Assembly: GCF_024707105.1 (NCBI RefSeq)
Contig: NZ_JANQAJ010000006.1
Coordinates: forward strand, 186,001-250,000
Source of the DNA: Devosia ginsengisoli
GTDB lineage: Bacteria; Pseudomonadota; Alphaproteobacteria; Rhizobiales; Devosiaceae
Length of the DNA: 64,000 nucleotides
Reading direction: 5' to 3'
The translations under genes were made by a program, and so were the position numbers. Positions within the stretch are counted from its first letter, which is position 1; each line of letters opens with the position of its first letter. Under the pieces are notes generated by a model, which worked only from the letters and a program-made list of their open reading frames with translations, was not told the origin of the DNA and did not search any database. Below, in pieces: positions 47,297 to 55,900 of the stretch.

Positions 47297-48481
47297 GTGT
47301 CTGAAATCACCCTAGCTTTTTCGATCGAGGAATATGCCGCGCGCCTCGCCAAGGTCCGGAGCGCCATGGACCGGGCCGGCATCGAGGTGCTCGTGGTCAC
47401 CGACCCGTCCAATATGGGCTGGCTCACCGGCTATGATGGCTGGTCATTCTATGTCCACCAGGCGGTGATCGTACCGCCGGAAGGCGAGCCGCTGTGGTTC
47501 GGGCGCCCGCAGGACGTCAATGGCGCGCGGCTGACCAGCTACCTCGACCCGGCATCGATGTTCTCCTACCCCGACAATTACGTGCAGAATCCGGAAGTCC
47601 ATCCCTATCAGGTGCTGGCTAAGGTGCTGGCCGACAAGGGCCTTGCCGGAAAGCGGCTGGGCGTCGAGATGGACAATTACTACTTCTCGGCCAAGTGCCT
47701 CGAAACGTTGCGCGCCGAATTGCCCAATGCGATCATTGCCGACGCGACCGCGCTGGTGAACTGGCAGCGAGCGGTCAAGTCCGAGCAGGAGCTGGTCTAT
47801 ATGCGACGGGCAGCGCGGCTGGTCGAAGTCATGCATCAACGCATTCGCGACGTGTCCGAGCATGGCTTGCGCAAATGCGACTTGGTGGCCGAAATCTACG
47901 ATGCCGGCTTGCGCGGCACCGATGGCTTCGGTGGCGATTATGCCGCCATCGTTCCCCTCACCCCGTCGGGCAAGGATGCCTCGGCGGCGCACCTCACATG
48001 GGACGACAGGCCCATGCGGCGCGGCGAAGGCACGTTCTTCGAAATCGCCGGCTGCTACCGCCGTTACCACGCGCCGCTGTCGCGCACGCTCTATCTGGGC
48101 GAGCCGCCCGCCGGCATGCTGAGGGCGCAGCAGGCCGTGCTGGAAGGGCTCGATGCCGGGCTCGACGCCGCCCGCCCCGGCAATACCTGCGGCCAGGTGG
48201 CCGACGCCTTTTTCGGTGTACTGCGCAAATACGGCATCGAGAAGGATTCGCGCACCGGCTATCCGGTGGGCATTTCCTATCCGCCCGATTGGGGCGAGCG
48301 CACCATGAGCTTGCGGCCGGGCGACAAATCGATCCTGGCCGAAAACATGACATTCCACTTCATGCCGGCCATCTGGACCGACGACTGGGGCTTCGAAACC
48401 TCCGAGACCATCCGCATCCGTGCCGGTGCTCCGGCCGAATGCCTGGCCGATGTGTCGCGCGAACTGGTCGTCAAACCCTAG
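47297..48481 (+). CDS. doeA: ectoine hydrolase DoeA (EutD)
   Basis: M24 (creatinase/aminopeptidase P-like) enzyme that opens the ectoine ring to N-alpha-acetyl-2,4-diaminobutyrate. 394 residues: VVTDPSNMGWLTGYDGWSFY, GVEMDNYYFSAKCLETLRAE, DGFGGDYAAIVPLTPSGKD, GTFFEIAGCYRRYHAPLSRT and YPPDWGERTMSLRPGDKSIL. These blocks recall Halomonas DoeA closely. The GTG start at 47297 has GGAGGGG seven bases upstream. Confidence 0.93.
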   Translation: MSEITLAFSIEEYAARLAKVRSAMDRAGIEVLVVTDPSNMGWLTGYDGWSFYVHQAVIVPPEGEPLWFGRPQDVNGARLTSYLDPASMFSYPDNYVQNPEVHPYQVLAKVLADKGLAGKRLGVEMDNYYFSAKCLETLRAELPNAIIADATALVNWQRAVKSEQELVYMRRAARLVEVMHQRIRDVSEHGLRKCDLVAEIYDAGLRGTDGFGGDYAAIVPLTPSGKDASAAHLTWDDRPMRRGEGTFFEIAGCYRRYHAPLSRTLYLGEPPAGMLRAQQAVLEGLDAGLDAARPGNTCGQVADAFFGVLRKYGIEKDSRTGYPVGISYPPDWGERTMSLRPGDKSILAENMTFHFMPAIWTDDWGFETSETIRIRAGAPAECLADVSRELVVKP

Positions 48482-48488
48482 GCGTCAA

Positions 48489-49664
48489 ATGGCCCATGCA
48501 TTGCTTAACGAGGCGACCGCCATCCTAGGGGACCTTATCGCCTTTCCCAGCGTGTCGCAGGATTCCAACGCCGACCTGATCGACTATCTGCAGCGCCGGC
48601 TCGAGCTGGTGGGCGCTCGCGTCGAAGTGACACGCGATGTGGATGGCGGCAAGGCCAATATCTTTGCCACGATCGGGCCGGCGGACATGGATGGCGGCGT
48701 CGTGCTGTCGGGCCATAGCGATGTGGTACCGGTCGAGGGTCAGGACTGGAGCAGCGATCCTTTCGCCGCCTCGCTTCGCGACGGACGCGTCTATGGCCGT
48801 GGCGCCTGCGACATGAAGGGTTTCATCGCCTGTGCCATGGCCTCTGCGCCGCTCTTTGCCGAGGCGGAACTGACGCGGCCGCTGCATCTGGCCTTCACCT
48901 ATGACGAGGAAGTGGGGTGCCTGGGCGCCCAGGTGATGCTCGACCGACTGGCGCAGACCGGCCCCAGGCCGGCCGTCTGCATCGTGGGCGAACCCACCGG
49001 CATGGCCATCATCGAAGGGCACAAGGGGTGCTGCGAATATACGACCACCTTTTCCGGCACCGCGGGCCACGCGTCCCAGCCCGATCTCGGCGTCAACGCC
49101 ATCGAATATGCCACCCGCTATATCGCCCGCCTGCTCGAGATCGGCGGCGCGCTACGGGCCCGGGCGCCGGCCCAGTCGCGGTTCGACCCGCCCTGGTCCA
49201 CCATCCAGGTCGGCCGTATTGCCGGGGGCGCCGCGCGCAACATCATCGCCGAAAGCTGCGCGGTCGAATGGGAATTGCGCCCGATCAACAGCGCCGATTT
49301 CGCCTTCGCCAAGTCCCAGATCGAGGATTATGTCGAAAGCCACCTGCTGCCGCGCATGCGGGCCGTCTATCCGGAGGCCGATATCCTGACCTCGGTCATC
49401 GGCGAAGTGGTGGGGCTCGAGCCGATGAGCGCGTCGGAGGCCGAAGCCCTCGTCCGCACGCTGACCGGCAATCGCGATCCGGCCACCTGCGTCTCCTTCG
49501 GCACCGAAGCGGGCCTGTTCCAGCAATTGGGCATTTCGACCGTCATCTGCGGCCCAGGCTCCATCGCCCAGGCGCACAAGGCCGACGAATATGTGGAACT
49601 CGTCCAGCTCGATGCCTGTCTCGATATGATCGGCAACCTGCTGCCCCAGCTCGCCCGAGGCTAG
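48489..49664 (+). CDS. doeB2: M20-family deacetylase in the DoeB position (N2-acetyl-2,4-diaminobutyrate deacetylase, DoeB2-like)
   Basis: 391 residues, ArgE/M20 zinc peptidase-like: LSGHSDVVPVEGQDWSSDPF with a metal-ligand His, RGACDMKGFIA with the Asp ligand, and YDEEVGCLGA with the catalytic and metal Glu pair. Its substrate is inferred from context: N2-acetyl-diaminobutyrate is one carbon shorter than N2-acetylornithine, the ArgE substrate. It replaces the AspA/AstE-type DoeB normally found. I believe 'DoeB2' is the name given to this type but cannot confirm it here. Starts 7 bases after doeA; its stop shares CTAG with the convergent tolC-like gene. Confidence 0.78.
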   Translation: MAHALLNEATAILGDLIAFPSVSQDSNADLIDYLQRRLELVGARVEVTRDVDGGKANIFATIGPADMDGGVVLSGHSDVVPVEGQDWSSDPFAASLRDGRVYGRGACDMKGFIACAMASAPLFAEAELTRPLHLAFTYDEEVGCLGAQVMLDRLAQTGPRPAVCIVGEPTGMAIIEGHKGCCEYTTTFSGTAGHASQPDLGVNAIEYATRYIARLLEIGGALRARAPAQSRFDPPWSTIQVGRIAGGAARNIIAESCAVEWELRPINSADFAFAKSQIEDYVESHLLPRMRAVYPEADILTSVIGEVVGLEPMSASEAEALVRTLTGNRDPATCVSFGTEAGLFQQLGISTVICGPGSIAQAHKADEYVELVQLDACLDMIGNLLPQLARG

Positions 49665-51181
49665 AAACCGTTGGCTGTCGTCAGCGTGCCGGTGGCGAAG
49701 GCGAGGGTGGCCGCCGCCACGAAGGCATCGCTGCGGGCCTGCGCCTGGGCATATTGGGCTTTCAGCAGGCCCGTCTGGGTGACGCTGATATCGGCCAGCG
49801 TGCCCAGGCCGTTCTTGTAATAGTCGAGCGCCGCCTCGTAATTGGTGCGGGCGGCATTGACCAATTCGGTGGCCGCAGCATTGGCCGACAGGCTGGTGCG
49901 CAGCACGTCATAGGCCACGACGATTTCCTGCGCCGCGGTGCTTTGCAGCCGGGCAAAATCCTGTTGGGAGGCAGAAGCGGCGGCGACGGCCGCCTCCATG
50001 CGGGCATCGCGCATGCCGCCATCGAAGATCGGCACGGTCACGCCCAGCAGCACTGCCGCATTGGGCTGGTTCACATCGAGCGTGGCGGTGGAATCGAACC
50101 GCGTGTCATGGATCGAATAGCTGCCGATCGTGCGATTGACCGTGCCGGTCAGCGCGATCCTGGGCAGGAATTCGGCACGCGCCGCCGCAATGCCCTGCTC
50201 GCTCGCCTTCATCTGGGCGAAAGCCGCCTGCACGTCGGGGCGCCGCTGCAACGAGGCGACGATCATCTGGTCGAGATTATCAGGAACCTGCCGCGGCAGG
50301 GGCTTGCCGGAAATATCCTGCACCTTGATGGTGATGGTGGGCGAAATGCCCATGGCGCCGAGCAGCATGGCATAGGTGCTGCGCTCGCGGCCGGTCGCCC
50401 CGGTCAGGTCGAACTCGGCCTGCGCCACCTGCTGCTTGGCCTGGGCCACTTCCATCGTGGTGGCAACACCCTGGTCGAGCCGGGCCTGCGCCGCTTCCAG
50501 CACCACGCGCGCATTGTCAAGGGCGGCCCTGTCGATCCGCGACTGCGCCCGGGCGGCGCTATATTGGAAATAGGCGTTGCTGACATCGTAGATCAGCTTC
50601 TGATGCGTGCCGTTGAAGCCGACATTGGCCGCAAAGGACACTTGCTGCGCCGTGGCCAAAGCCGCGTCCCGCGCGCCGAAATCGAACAGCAGCCACTTGA
50701 CCGCCAGCGATGGCACGGCCTGCATGCCCGATGTGGTGATCGTGCCATCTGGCACGCTGACCAACGCAGTATTGATGCCAGGCGCCGTGTTCGAGGTGAC
50801 GGCATAGCCGGCCAGCACATCGGCGCTGATGATCGGCAGGTAGGCGCCCTCGGCAATGCCGGTCGCCGCGGCCGCCTCGCGGGCGCGCTGCCAGGCTGCC
50901 TGCGTCGCCGGATTGGAGAGCTGGGCGATATTGATGAGTTCAGGCAGGCTATAGGTGTGATTGGGGTCGAGCTGCGGCGTGGCGATGGTGATCGGCATGC
51001 TCGGATCGGGCGTCACGCCATAATCGGCATTGCCGGGATCAACAGCGGCTTCCCCGGCCGTGCCGCGATAGGGCGTAGTGGCGCTGGCCGAGGCCAGCTT
51101 GAGCGACGAGCCGGTGCATCCGGCCAGCGCCAGCACCAGCATGACGCCGCCAATCGCGCGGAGGATCGCTCTGCCGGCCAT
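49661..51181 (-). CDS. TolC-like outer membrane efflux protein
   Basis: 506 residues: lipoprotein signal MAGRAILRAIGGVMLVLALA with a lipobox (LAGC) cysteine, then two outer-membrane efflux (OEP) repeats of long alpha-helical and beta segments (e.g. LPIISADVLAGYAVTSNTAP; LPRIALTGTVNRTIGSYSI). Forms the outer-membrane channel for the exporter whose genes precede it. It overlaps the FUSC gene by 4 bases (ATGA), last gene of the operon. Confidence 0.87.
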   Translation of the reverse strand: MAGRAILRAIGGVMLVLALAGCTGSSLKLASASATTPYRGTAGEAAVDPGNADYGVTPDPSMPITIATPQLDPNHTYSLPELINIAQLSNPATQAAWQRAREAAAATGIAEGAYLPIISADVLAGYAVTSNTAPGINTALVSVPDGTITTSGMQAVPSLAVKWLLFDFGARDAALATAQQVSFAANVGFNGTHQKLIYDVSNAYFQYSAARAQSRIDRAALDNARVVLEAAQARLDQGVATTMEVAQAKQQVAQAEFDLTGATGRERSTYAMLLGAMGISPTITIKVQDISGKPLPRQVPDNLDQMIVASLQRRPDVQAAFAQMKASEQGIAAARAEFLPRIALTGTVNRTIGSYSIHDTRFDSTATLDVNQPNAAVLLGVTVPIFDGGMRDARMEAAVAAASASQQDFARLQSTAAQEIVVAYDVLRTSLSANAAATELVNAARTNYEAALDYYKNGLGTLADISVTQTGLLKAQYAQAQARSDAFVAAATLAFATGTLTTANGF

Positions 51182-53163
51182 CAGAGCGCCGCCAGCGCGC
51201 GGGCAAAGCCCTGCGCCAGATCGCGATGCGCCTCGACGGTCTGCTCGAAATCGCGCCGCCATGCCGCCCGAGGCGAAGTGCTGGCGAGCTGGTGCTCAAG
51301 CCGCGCGAGCGTGCTGGTGGATTGGGATAGCGCTTGCTGAAGCATGGTCCTGGCCTCGGGGTCCGGTTGCAGGATAGACGAGGCGGCGACGTCCAGAAAC
51401 CGTGATGCGGACGCTTCATGGGCAAGCGTTGCTGCTTTCACACACCGCGGCGCGCCGAACATGTAGCGCGGTCGCGCCCGCAGGCGCCGTAAATTCCCGG
51501 CCTTTTCCGTCGCGTCTTCCATCGCCGTCATGATCGCCGCTGCATAGGGTAGCAGCGGCGCACTGGCGCGCAGCCGCCTGGCTTCGAAAGCGGACAGCCG
51601 TGACAGGCGGCGCGCCTGTTTCAGTTCCGGCGTGACTGCGGCAAGGCTATTGCCTGCCTGGCGCAAGGCGGCGCCCAACCCCTGAACGGCGCTGGCGAGG
51701 TGCTGAGCGGTCAGCGCGCCGACGCTGGTGGGCCACAGCCAGAGGAAGATGATGGTCACTACCACATTGCCGATCAGGATGCCGAGAATGCGGTTGGTCG
51801 CCACGCTGATATCGAAAGCGGGGCCATAGCCCTGCAAAACGCAGAGGAAAAAGGCCAGCGCCATCTGCCAGCCCGCATACTGGACGAGGTTCGAACCGTT
51901 CGCGACCCAGGCGGCGATAAAGCTGCCGGCGGCGACCAGCAGCAGCAACTGACCGATATCGGTCATACCAGGCATGAGGAAGACGATGCTGCCCATCCCC
52001 ATCGCCGCGCCGATCAGGCAGCCCACAATGCGCAGGGCCGCCTTGTGCAGCGTTTCCCCCGCCGTGCCGAGCGCCACGTAGAAGCATGTGATCATGGCGG
52101 TATGGATCTCGAACCAGCCAAAGGCGGTATAGATTGTATAGGTGATGAACACCGCCAGCATGGTCTTGAGCGCGAACTGCATATAGGCGGGATTGGAGAA
52201 AGTGTCGGCTGGCCCCTGCTCGACCGCAACGGGCCCCGGCACGACGAGGCGTCCGCTCCACACCGCCGCAATCCGTCCCACCCGCTCGGCCAGCGGCGCC
52301 GATTGCGCCAGCAGGCCCACGGGCCGCCAGCCCGCATCCAGCGCCCTGTGAAACTCGATGGCCTCGGCCAATTGGTCCAGCCGCTTTGCCAGCAGGCCAT
52401 CCGCCGGCGTACCACTCGTTTCGGCCAACAGGTCCTGGACCATGGGCATCAGGGCGGTGACACGACTGGCCTCGTTTTTGGAGTGATAGCCGAAAAGCGC
52501 GCCCAGCCGGGCCGGCGCTGCCAGCTCCCCAGCCGGCTCGCTGAGCAAAGCGCGGGCTTGCTCATCGCCCGCGCCCCGCAGGATGGCCGCCGCGGCGCGC
52601 AATCGCTGGGCCAGCCGATGGCGCACCAACCGGGCCGGATTGGGCCCGATCAGGGCATTGGCCAGAATGAGCACGGCCATGGGAAAGAACACCACCACCC
52701 ACATCCAGCTCAGCCCCCGCGACAGCAATTCGGGCACCGGCACGAAATCGTTGAGCGTCATCACGAAGGCGAAGACGAAGCCGATGGTCGCCGCGATCGG
52801 GCCTGCCTTGGTCGCCACGGAGAAATACATGCCGCCAAAGGTGAAGGCGGCCATGAAGCCCAGACGCAGCATGGGTTCGTCGGAGACCAGTTGCAGGAAG
52901 AGCAATCCGAGCAGGATGCCGACCGACACGCCCACGATCAGGGCCAGCGCGATGGCAATGCCGCTGGCGGCATTGTCGCGGCTGGCAAAGAAGATCAGGT
53001 AGCAGGACACCGCCGCTTCGGGCACGTGCTGGCTCATCGCCAGCGCCACCACCAGGACGCAGCACAAAGCCATGCGCAACGAGGCGCCGAGCCGGCCCTC
53101 ATAGGGGCGCAGTTCATCGACAAGAATGCCGAACAGGCCCGGTCTATTGCGGTTCGCTGCCAT
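51181..53163 (-). CDS. FUSC-family inner membrane exporter (AaeB/YccS-like)
   Basis: 660 residues, two sets of hydrophobic helices separated by cytosolic segments, typical of FUSC/aromatic acid exporters: LGASLRMALCCVLVVALAMS, GMYFSVATKAGPIAATIGFV, then FALKTMLAVFITYTIYTAFG. With the upstream HlyD it would export aromatic acids or similar compounds. It overlaps the upstream hlyD gene by 20 bases. Confidence 0.86.
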   Translation of the reverse strand: MAANRNRPGLFGILVDELRPYEGRLGASLRMALCCVLVVALAMSQHVPEAAVSCYLIFFASRDNAASGIAIALALIVGVSVGILLGLLFLQLVSDEPMLRLGFMAAFTFGGMYFSVATKAGPIAATIGFVFAFVMTLNDFVPVPELLSRGLSWMWVVVFFPMAVLILANALIGPNPARLVRHRLAQRLRAAAAILRGAGDEQARALLSEPAGELAAPARLGALFGYHSKNEASRVTALMPMVQDLLAETSGTPADGLLAKRLDQLAEAIEFHRALDAGWRPVGLLAQSAPLAERVGRIAAVWSGRLVVPGPVAVEQGPADTFSNPAYMQFALKTMLAVFITYTIYTAFGWFEIHTAMITCFYVALGTAGETLHKAALRIVGCLIGAAMGMGSIVFLMPGMTDIGQLLLLVAAGSFIAAWVANGSNLVQYAGWQMALAFFLCVLQGYGPAFDISVATNRILGILIGNVVVTIIFLWLWPTSVGALTAQHLASAVQGLGAALRQAGNSLAAVTPELKQARRLSRLSAFEARRLRASAPLLPYAAAIMTAMEDATEKAGNLRRLRARPRYMFGAPRCVKAATLAHEASASRFLDVAASSILQPDPEARTMLQQALSQSTSTLARLEHQLASTSPRAAWRRDFEQTVEAHRDLAQGFARALAAL

Positions 53164-54191
53164 CGTCCGCTTCCGGCGCCGCGCCCTTCAGCACCACTAC
53201 GGCGGAGGCGCCGACGCGCATGAGATCGGCCGGCGGCTCATGCAGGTGCACATAGACCGGAAAGCGCTTGGCCACTTTCACCCAGTTGAGCGAATTGGAA
53301 ACGATGGGCAGACCGAGAATGGTGGCCGAATCCGCCGATCGCACGCCCCAGCCGATAGCCGAAACCGTGCCATGCACGGGCTGGCGCGTATTGGCCATAA
53401 CAAAGACCTCCGCTGCGTCGCCGATAGCGATATCGGGCAGTTCGGTTTCGCGGAAGAAAGCCACCACTTCCCAGCCGGAGGTGTCGATCATCGAGAACAC
53501 CGTCTGCCCGGTAACGACATATTCGCCCGGCGGCATGATGAGCCCGGTGACGAGACCGTCGAAGGGCGCCCGCACGGTGGTGTTGTCCAGATCGCGCTGC
53601 ATCAGCGCCACCGTAGCGGCCGCTGTATCCACCTGCGCCTGGCGCGTGTCGAGCGTGCCGATCACCTGCGTGGCGCCTTCGGATTGCTGCAGGGCCTGGT
53701 CGAGGCTGACCAGCGCATCATTATAGGCCGTGCGCGCCTGGTCGACCTGCTGTGCCGTCACGAAGCCCCGCTCCAGCAGCGGCTCGAGCCGCTCAAGTGT
53801 TTGCCGCGCGAGATCGGCATTGAACTGGGCGCGTTCGATCTGCTTCTGGGCGACATCGGCATTGGACTGGGCCGTGGCGATGTTGCGGCCGCCCTGTGCC
53901 AGTTCAGATCTCGGCGGCACGCTGTTCCGCCTGCGCCTGTTCGAGCCGCAACTGATAGGGTTCCGGATCGATCTGGAACAGCACGTCGCCCTGCTTGACG
54001 GCCTGGTTGTTCGTAACCGCGATGGAGATTACCCGTCCCGGTACGGTTGGCGAAATTTGCACCACCGGGGCCTCGATCTCGGCGACATCGGAGCGCGGAT
54101 TGGCGACGCCCGAACTCCAGACCAGGTAGATCAGCACGGCGGTGACGGCGAAGACGGCATAGCCGATGATTTTGCCCAGGACCGCCCGCAT
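53144..54191 (-). pseudogene. HlyD/EmrA-type membrane fusion protein gene with a frameshift
   Basis: The protein is split between two frames. The first part starts at ATG 54191 (MRAVLGKIIGYAVFAVTAVL), has one TM and the biotinyl-like lipoyl segment (VPGRVISIAVTNNQAVKQGD), and runs ...QAQAEQRAAE before a TGA at 53904-53906. The second resumes as ELAQGGRNIATAQ in the next frame, with NTTVRAPFDGLVTGL, to 53144. Total length 1048 bases, one more than a multiple of 3, so deletion of one base near 53907-53910 restores a normal AaeA/EmrA-like protein of about 348 residues. Either a real mutation, a sequencing error, or a rare slip site. Confidence 0.85.
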
Positions 54192-54469
54192 CACGCTACT
54201 CCCGACCAGACCATCCACAGCCCGATCCCCCCGCTGACCGCCAGGCAGAGATAGACCAGCGGCGGGGCCGGCAGGTGTTCGTCGATCCGCAGCGCGATCA
54301 GCGCCGCGCGCAGGATGACGGCAAGGAAGATCCCACCGACGGCGCAGATGATCCAGGCCGGAAAGAATGACCCGAATATGGGAATGGCCGGCGCGCCGCT
54401 GGTGGCGGAGCAACCCGCCAGGAACAGGGAAAACAGCGCCATTGCTGGCAGGGAAATACGTGAGGTCAT
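54191..54469 (-). CDS. YtcA-like small inner-membrane lipoprotein
   Basis: 92 residues: signal with lipobox (MALFSLFLAGC), then two TMs (FPAWIICAVGGIFLAVILRA and PPLVYLCLAVSGGIGLWMVW). YtcA-type proteins sit at the head of such hlyD-FUSC export operons. Its stop and the hlyD start share one base (TGATG). Confidence 0.78.
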   Translation of the reverse strand: MTSRISLPAMALFSLFLAGCSATSGAPAIPIFGSFFPAWIICAVGGIFLAVILRAALIALRIDEHLPAPPLVYLCLAVSGGIGLWMVWSGVA

Positions 54470-54710
54470 GAGCCAGCCAACGGAGCAATACCCTGTGCGA
54501 AGCCGGGCAAGGCCGCCAAGGTAACCAGTGGCTGCTCGTATGGCAACCGAGCAGCCCCGGGTGCCGCCGGCAGGCGCCACCGACCCGAGAAAACGATGTT
54601 CGAACAACGCTTCGCGACATTACCGTTTTGTAATATCGTTCTTGACTGACCGCTGCTAGGTTCTGCCCGAATTCGTCGTCCGCTTCCTTGAACTGCTTCA
54701 GAGGTTTGGC
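54470..54710. promoter_or_regulatory. divergent region between the FUSC exporter and RND pump operons
   Basis: Contains ATTAC-CGTTTT-GTAAT (54619-54634), an inverted repeat extended on both sides by CG-A/T-CG, resembling TetR-family efflux operators. It lies 77 bases before the RND adaptor start and 150 bases before ytcA, so it could control either or both pumps. A TTGACT sequence follows at 54644, but no clear -10 element is seen. Confidence 0.45.
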
Positions 54711-55886
54711 TTGATCCGGCAAATCCTGGCCTCGCTCGCCATCCTTGCCATCGCTGGCATGGCTTGGCTTTTTCTCGTGCCCGGCGCTCCCGAAACGCTC
54801 GCGAAAGTGGGCATTGCGCTGCCTTTCGGCCCACCCGCGTCGACCGAGGCCGCACGGGGGCCGGGCGGCCCCGGTGGCGCGCGCTTTGGCGGTTCGGACC
54901 GCGCCACCAATGTGGTGACCTCGGAAGTGGTGGAAGCCACCATCAACGATACACTCAACGCCATCGGGGAAGGCACTCCGGTCCGCTCCGTCACCGTCAC
55001 GGCAGCCAGCGCCGGCGCACTGGCCGATATCCTGGTGCGCCCCGGACAGATGGTGCAGGCCGGCGACGTCATTGCCCGCTTCGACTCGGCGGCCGAGCAG
55101 ATCGAGTATGACCGGGCCATGCTGGCGGCCGAGGATGTCGCGGCCACCCTGCAGCGCACGACCGGCCTCGCCAATTCCAATGTGGTGGCCGGCACCGCCC
55201 TGGCCGCGGCCGAACTCGCCAATGCCAATGCCCAACTGGCCCTGCGCAATGCCGGACTGGCGCTGGAGCGCCGCACCATTACCAGCCCGATTGCCGGATC
55301 GGTCGGCCTGATCCAGGTCACGCCCGGCAATTATGTCGGCGCCCAGACCGCCATCACCACGGTGGACGATACGTCCGCCATCCTGATCGACTTCTGGGTG
55401 CCCGAGCGTTATGCGGCCCAGATCCGGCCTGGCATGGCGGTGACCGTCAGCGCCGTGGCCCTGCCCGGGCGCAGCTTTACCGGCGATATTTCGGTTATCG
55501 ACAACCGCATCGATCCGGCCAGCCGCACGCTGCAGGTGCAGGCTGAAATCCCCAATACCGACAATGCCCTGCGGGCCGGCATGAGCTTTTCGGTCGCGCT
55601 CGCCTTTCCCGGGGAGAACTATCCAGCGGTCAATCCGCTGGCGATCCTGTGGTCCGCGGAAGGCTCCTATGTCTGGAAATACCAGGACGGCGCGGCCACG
55701 CGCGTGATGGCCGAAATCATCCAGCGTAACAGCGATGGCGTGTTGGTCCGTGCCGATCTGGAACCGGGCGATGCTGTCATCACCGAGGGCATCCTGCAAT
55801 TGAGCGAGGGCACGCCGGTCACTGTGCTCGAAGGCCCAGGCGCCGAAGCGGCGCAGGAAACCACCCAGACCGCAACCGGAAGCTGA
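54711..55886 (+). CDS. RND efflux periplasmic adaptor (membrane fusion protein)
   Basis: 391 residues: N-terminal anchor (ILASLAILAIAGMAWLFLVP), a Gly/Pro-rich linker, lipoyl-like (LVRPGQMVQAGDVIARFDSA), alpha-hairpin and beta-barrel (ITSPIAGSVGLIQVTPGNYV) domains. Links the RND pump to an outer-membrane channel; none is encoded in this operon, so the nearby TolC-like protein may be shared. TTG start with AGAGGT nearby. Ends 14 bases before the pump gene. Confidence 0.88.
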   Translation: MIRQILASLAILAIAGMAWLFLVPGAPETLAKVGIALPFGPPASTEAARGPGGPGGARFGGSDRATNVVTSEVVEATINDTLNAIGEGTPVRSVTVTAASAGALADILVRPGQMVQAGDVIARFDSAAEQIEYDRAMLAAEDVAATLQRTTGLANSNVVAGTALAAAELANANAQLALRNAGLALERRTITSPIAGSVGLIQVTPGNYVGAQTAITTVDDTSAILIDFWVPERYAAQIRPGMAVTVSAVALPGRSFTGDISVIDNRIDPASRTLQVQAEIPNTDNALRAGMSFSVALAFPGENYPAVNPLAILWSAEGSYVWKYQDGAATRVMAEIIQRNSDGVLVRADLEPGDAVITEGILQLSEGTPVTVLEGPGAEAAQETTQTATGS

Positions 55887-55900
55887 CGGGAAGCTGCACC

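Noticed and set aside
48917-51340. 807-codon plus-strand ORF
   Set aside because: Crosses the deacetylase gene out of frame and the tolC-like gene antisense; Arg/Gly-rich with no family features.
53904-55799. 631-codon minus-strand ORF across the RND adaptor
   Set aside because: Only its last ~96 codons are real (the N-terminal part of hlyD); the rest is antisense to the adaptor gene.
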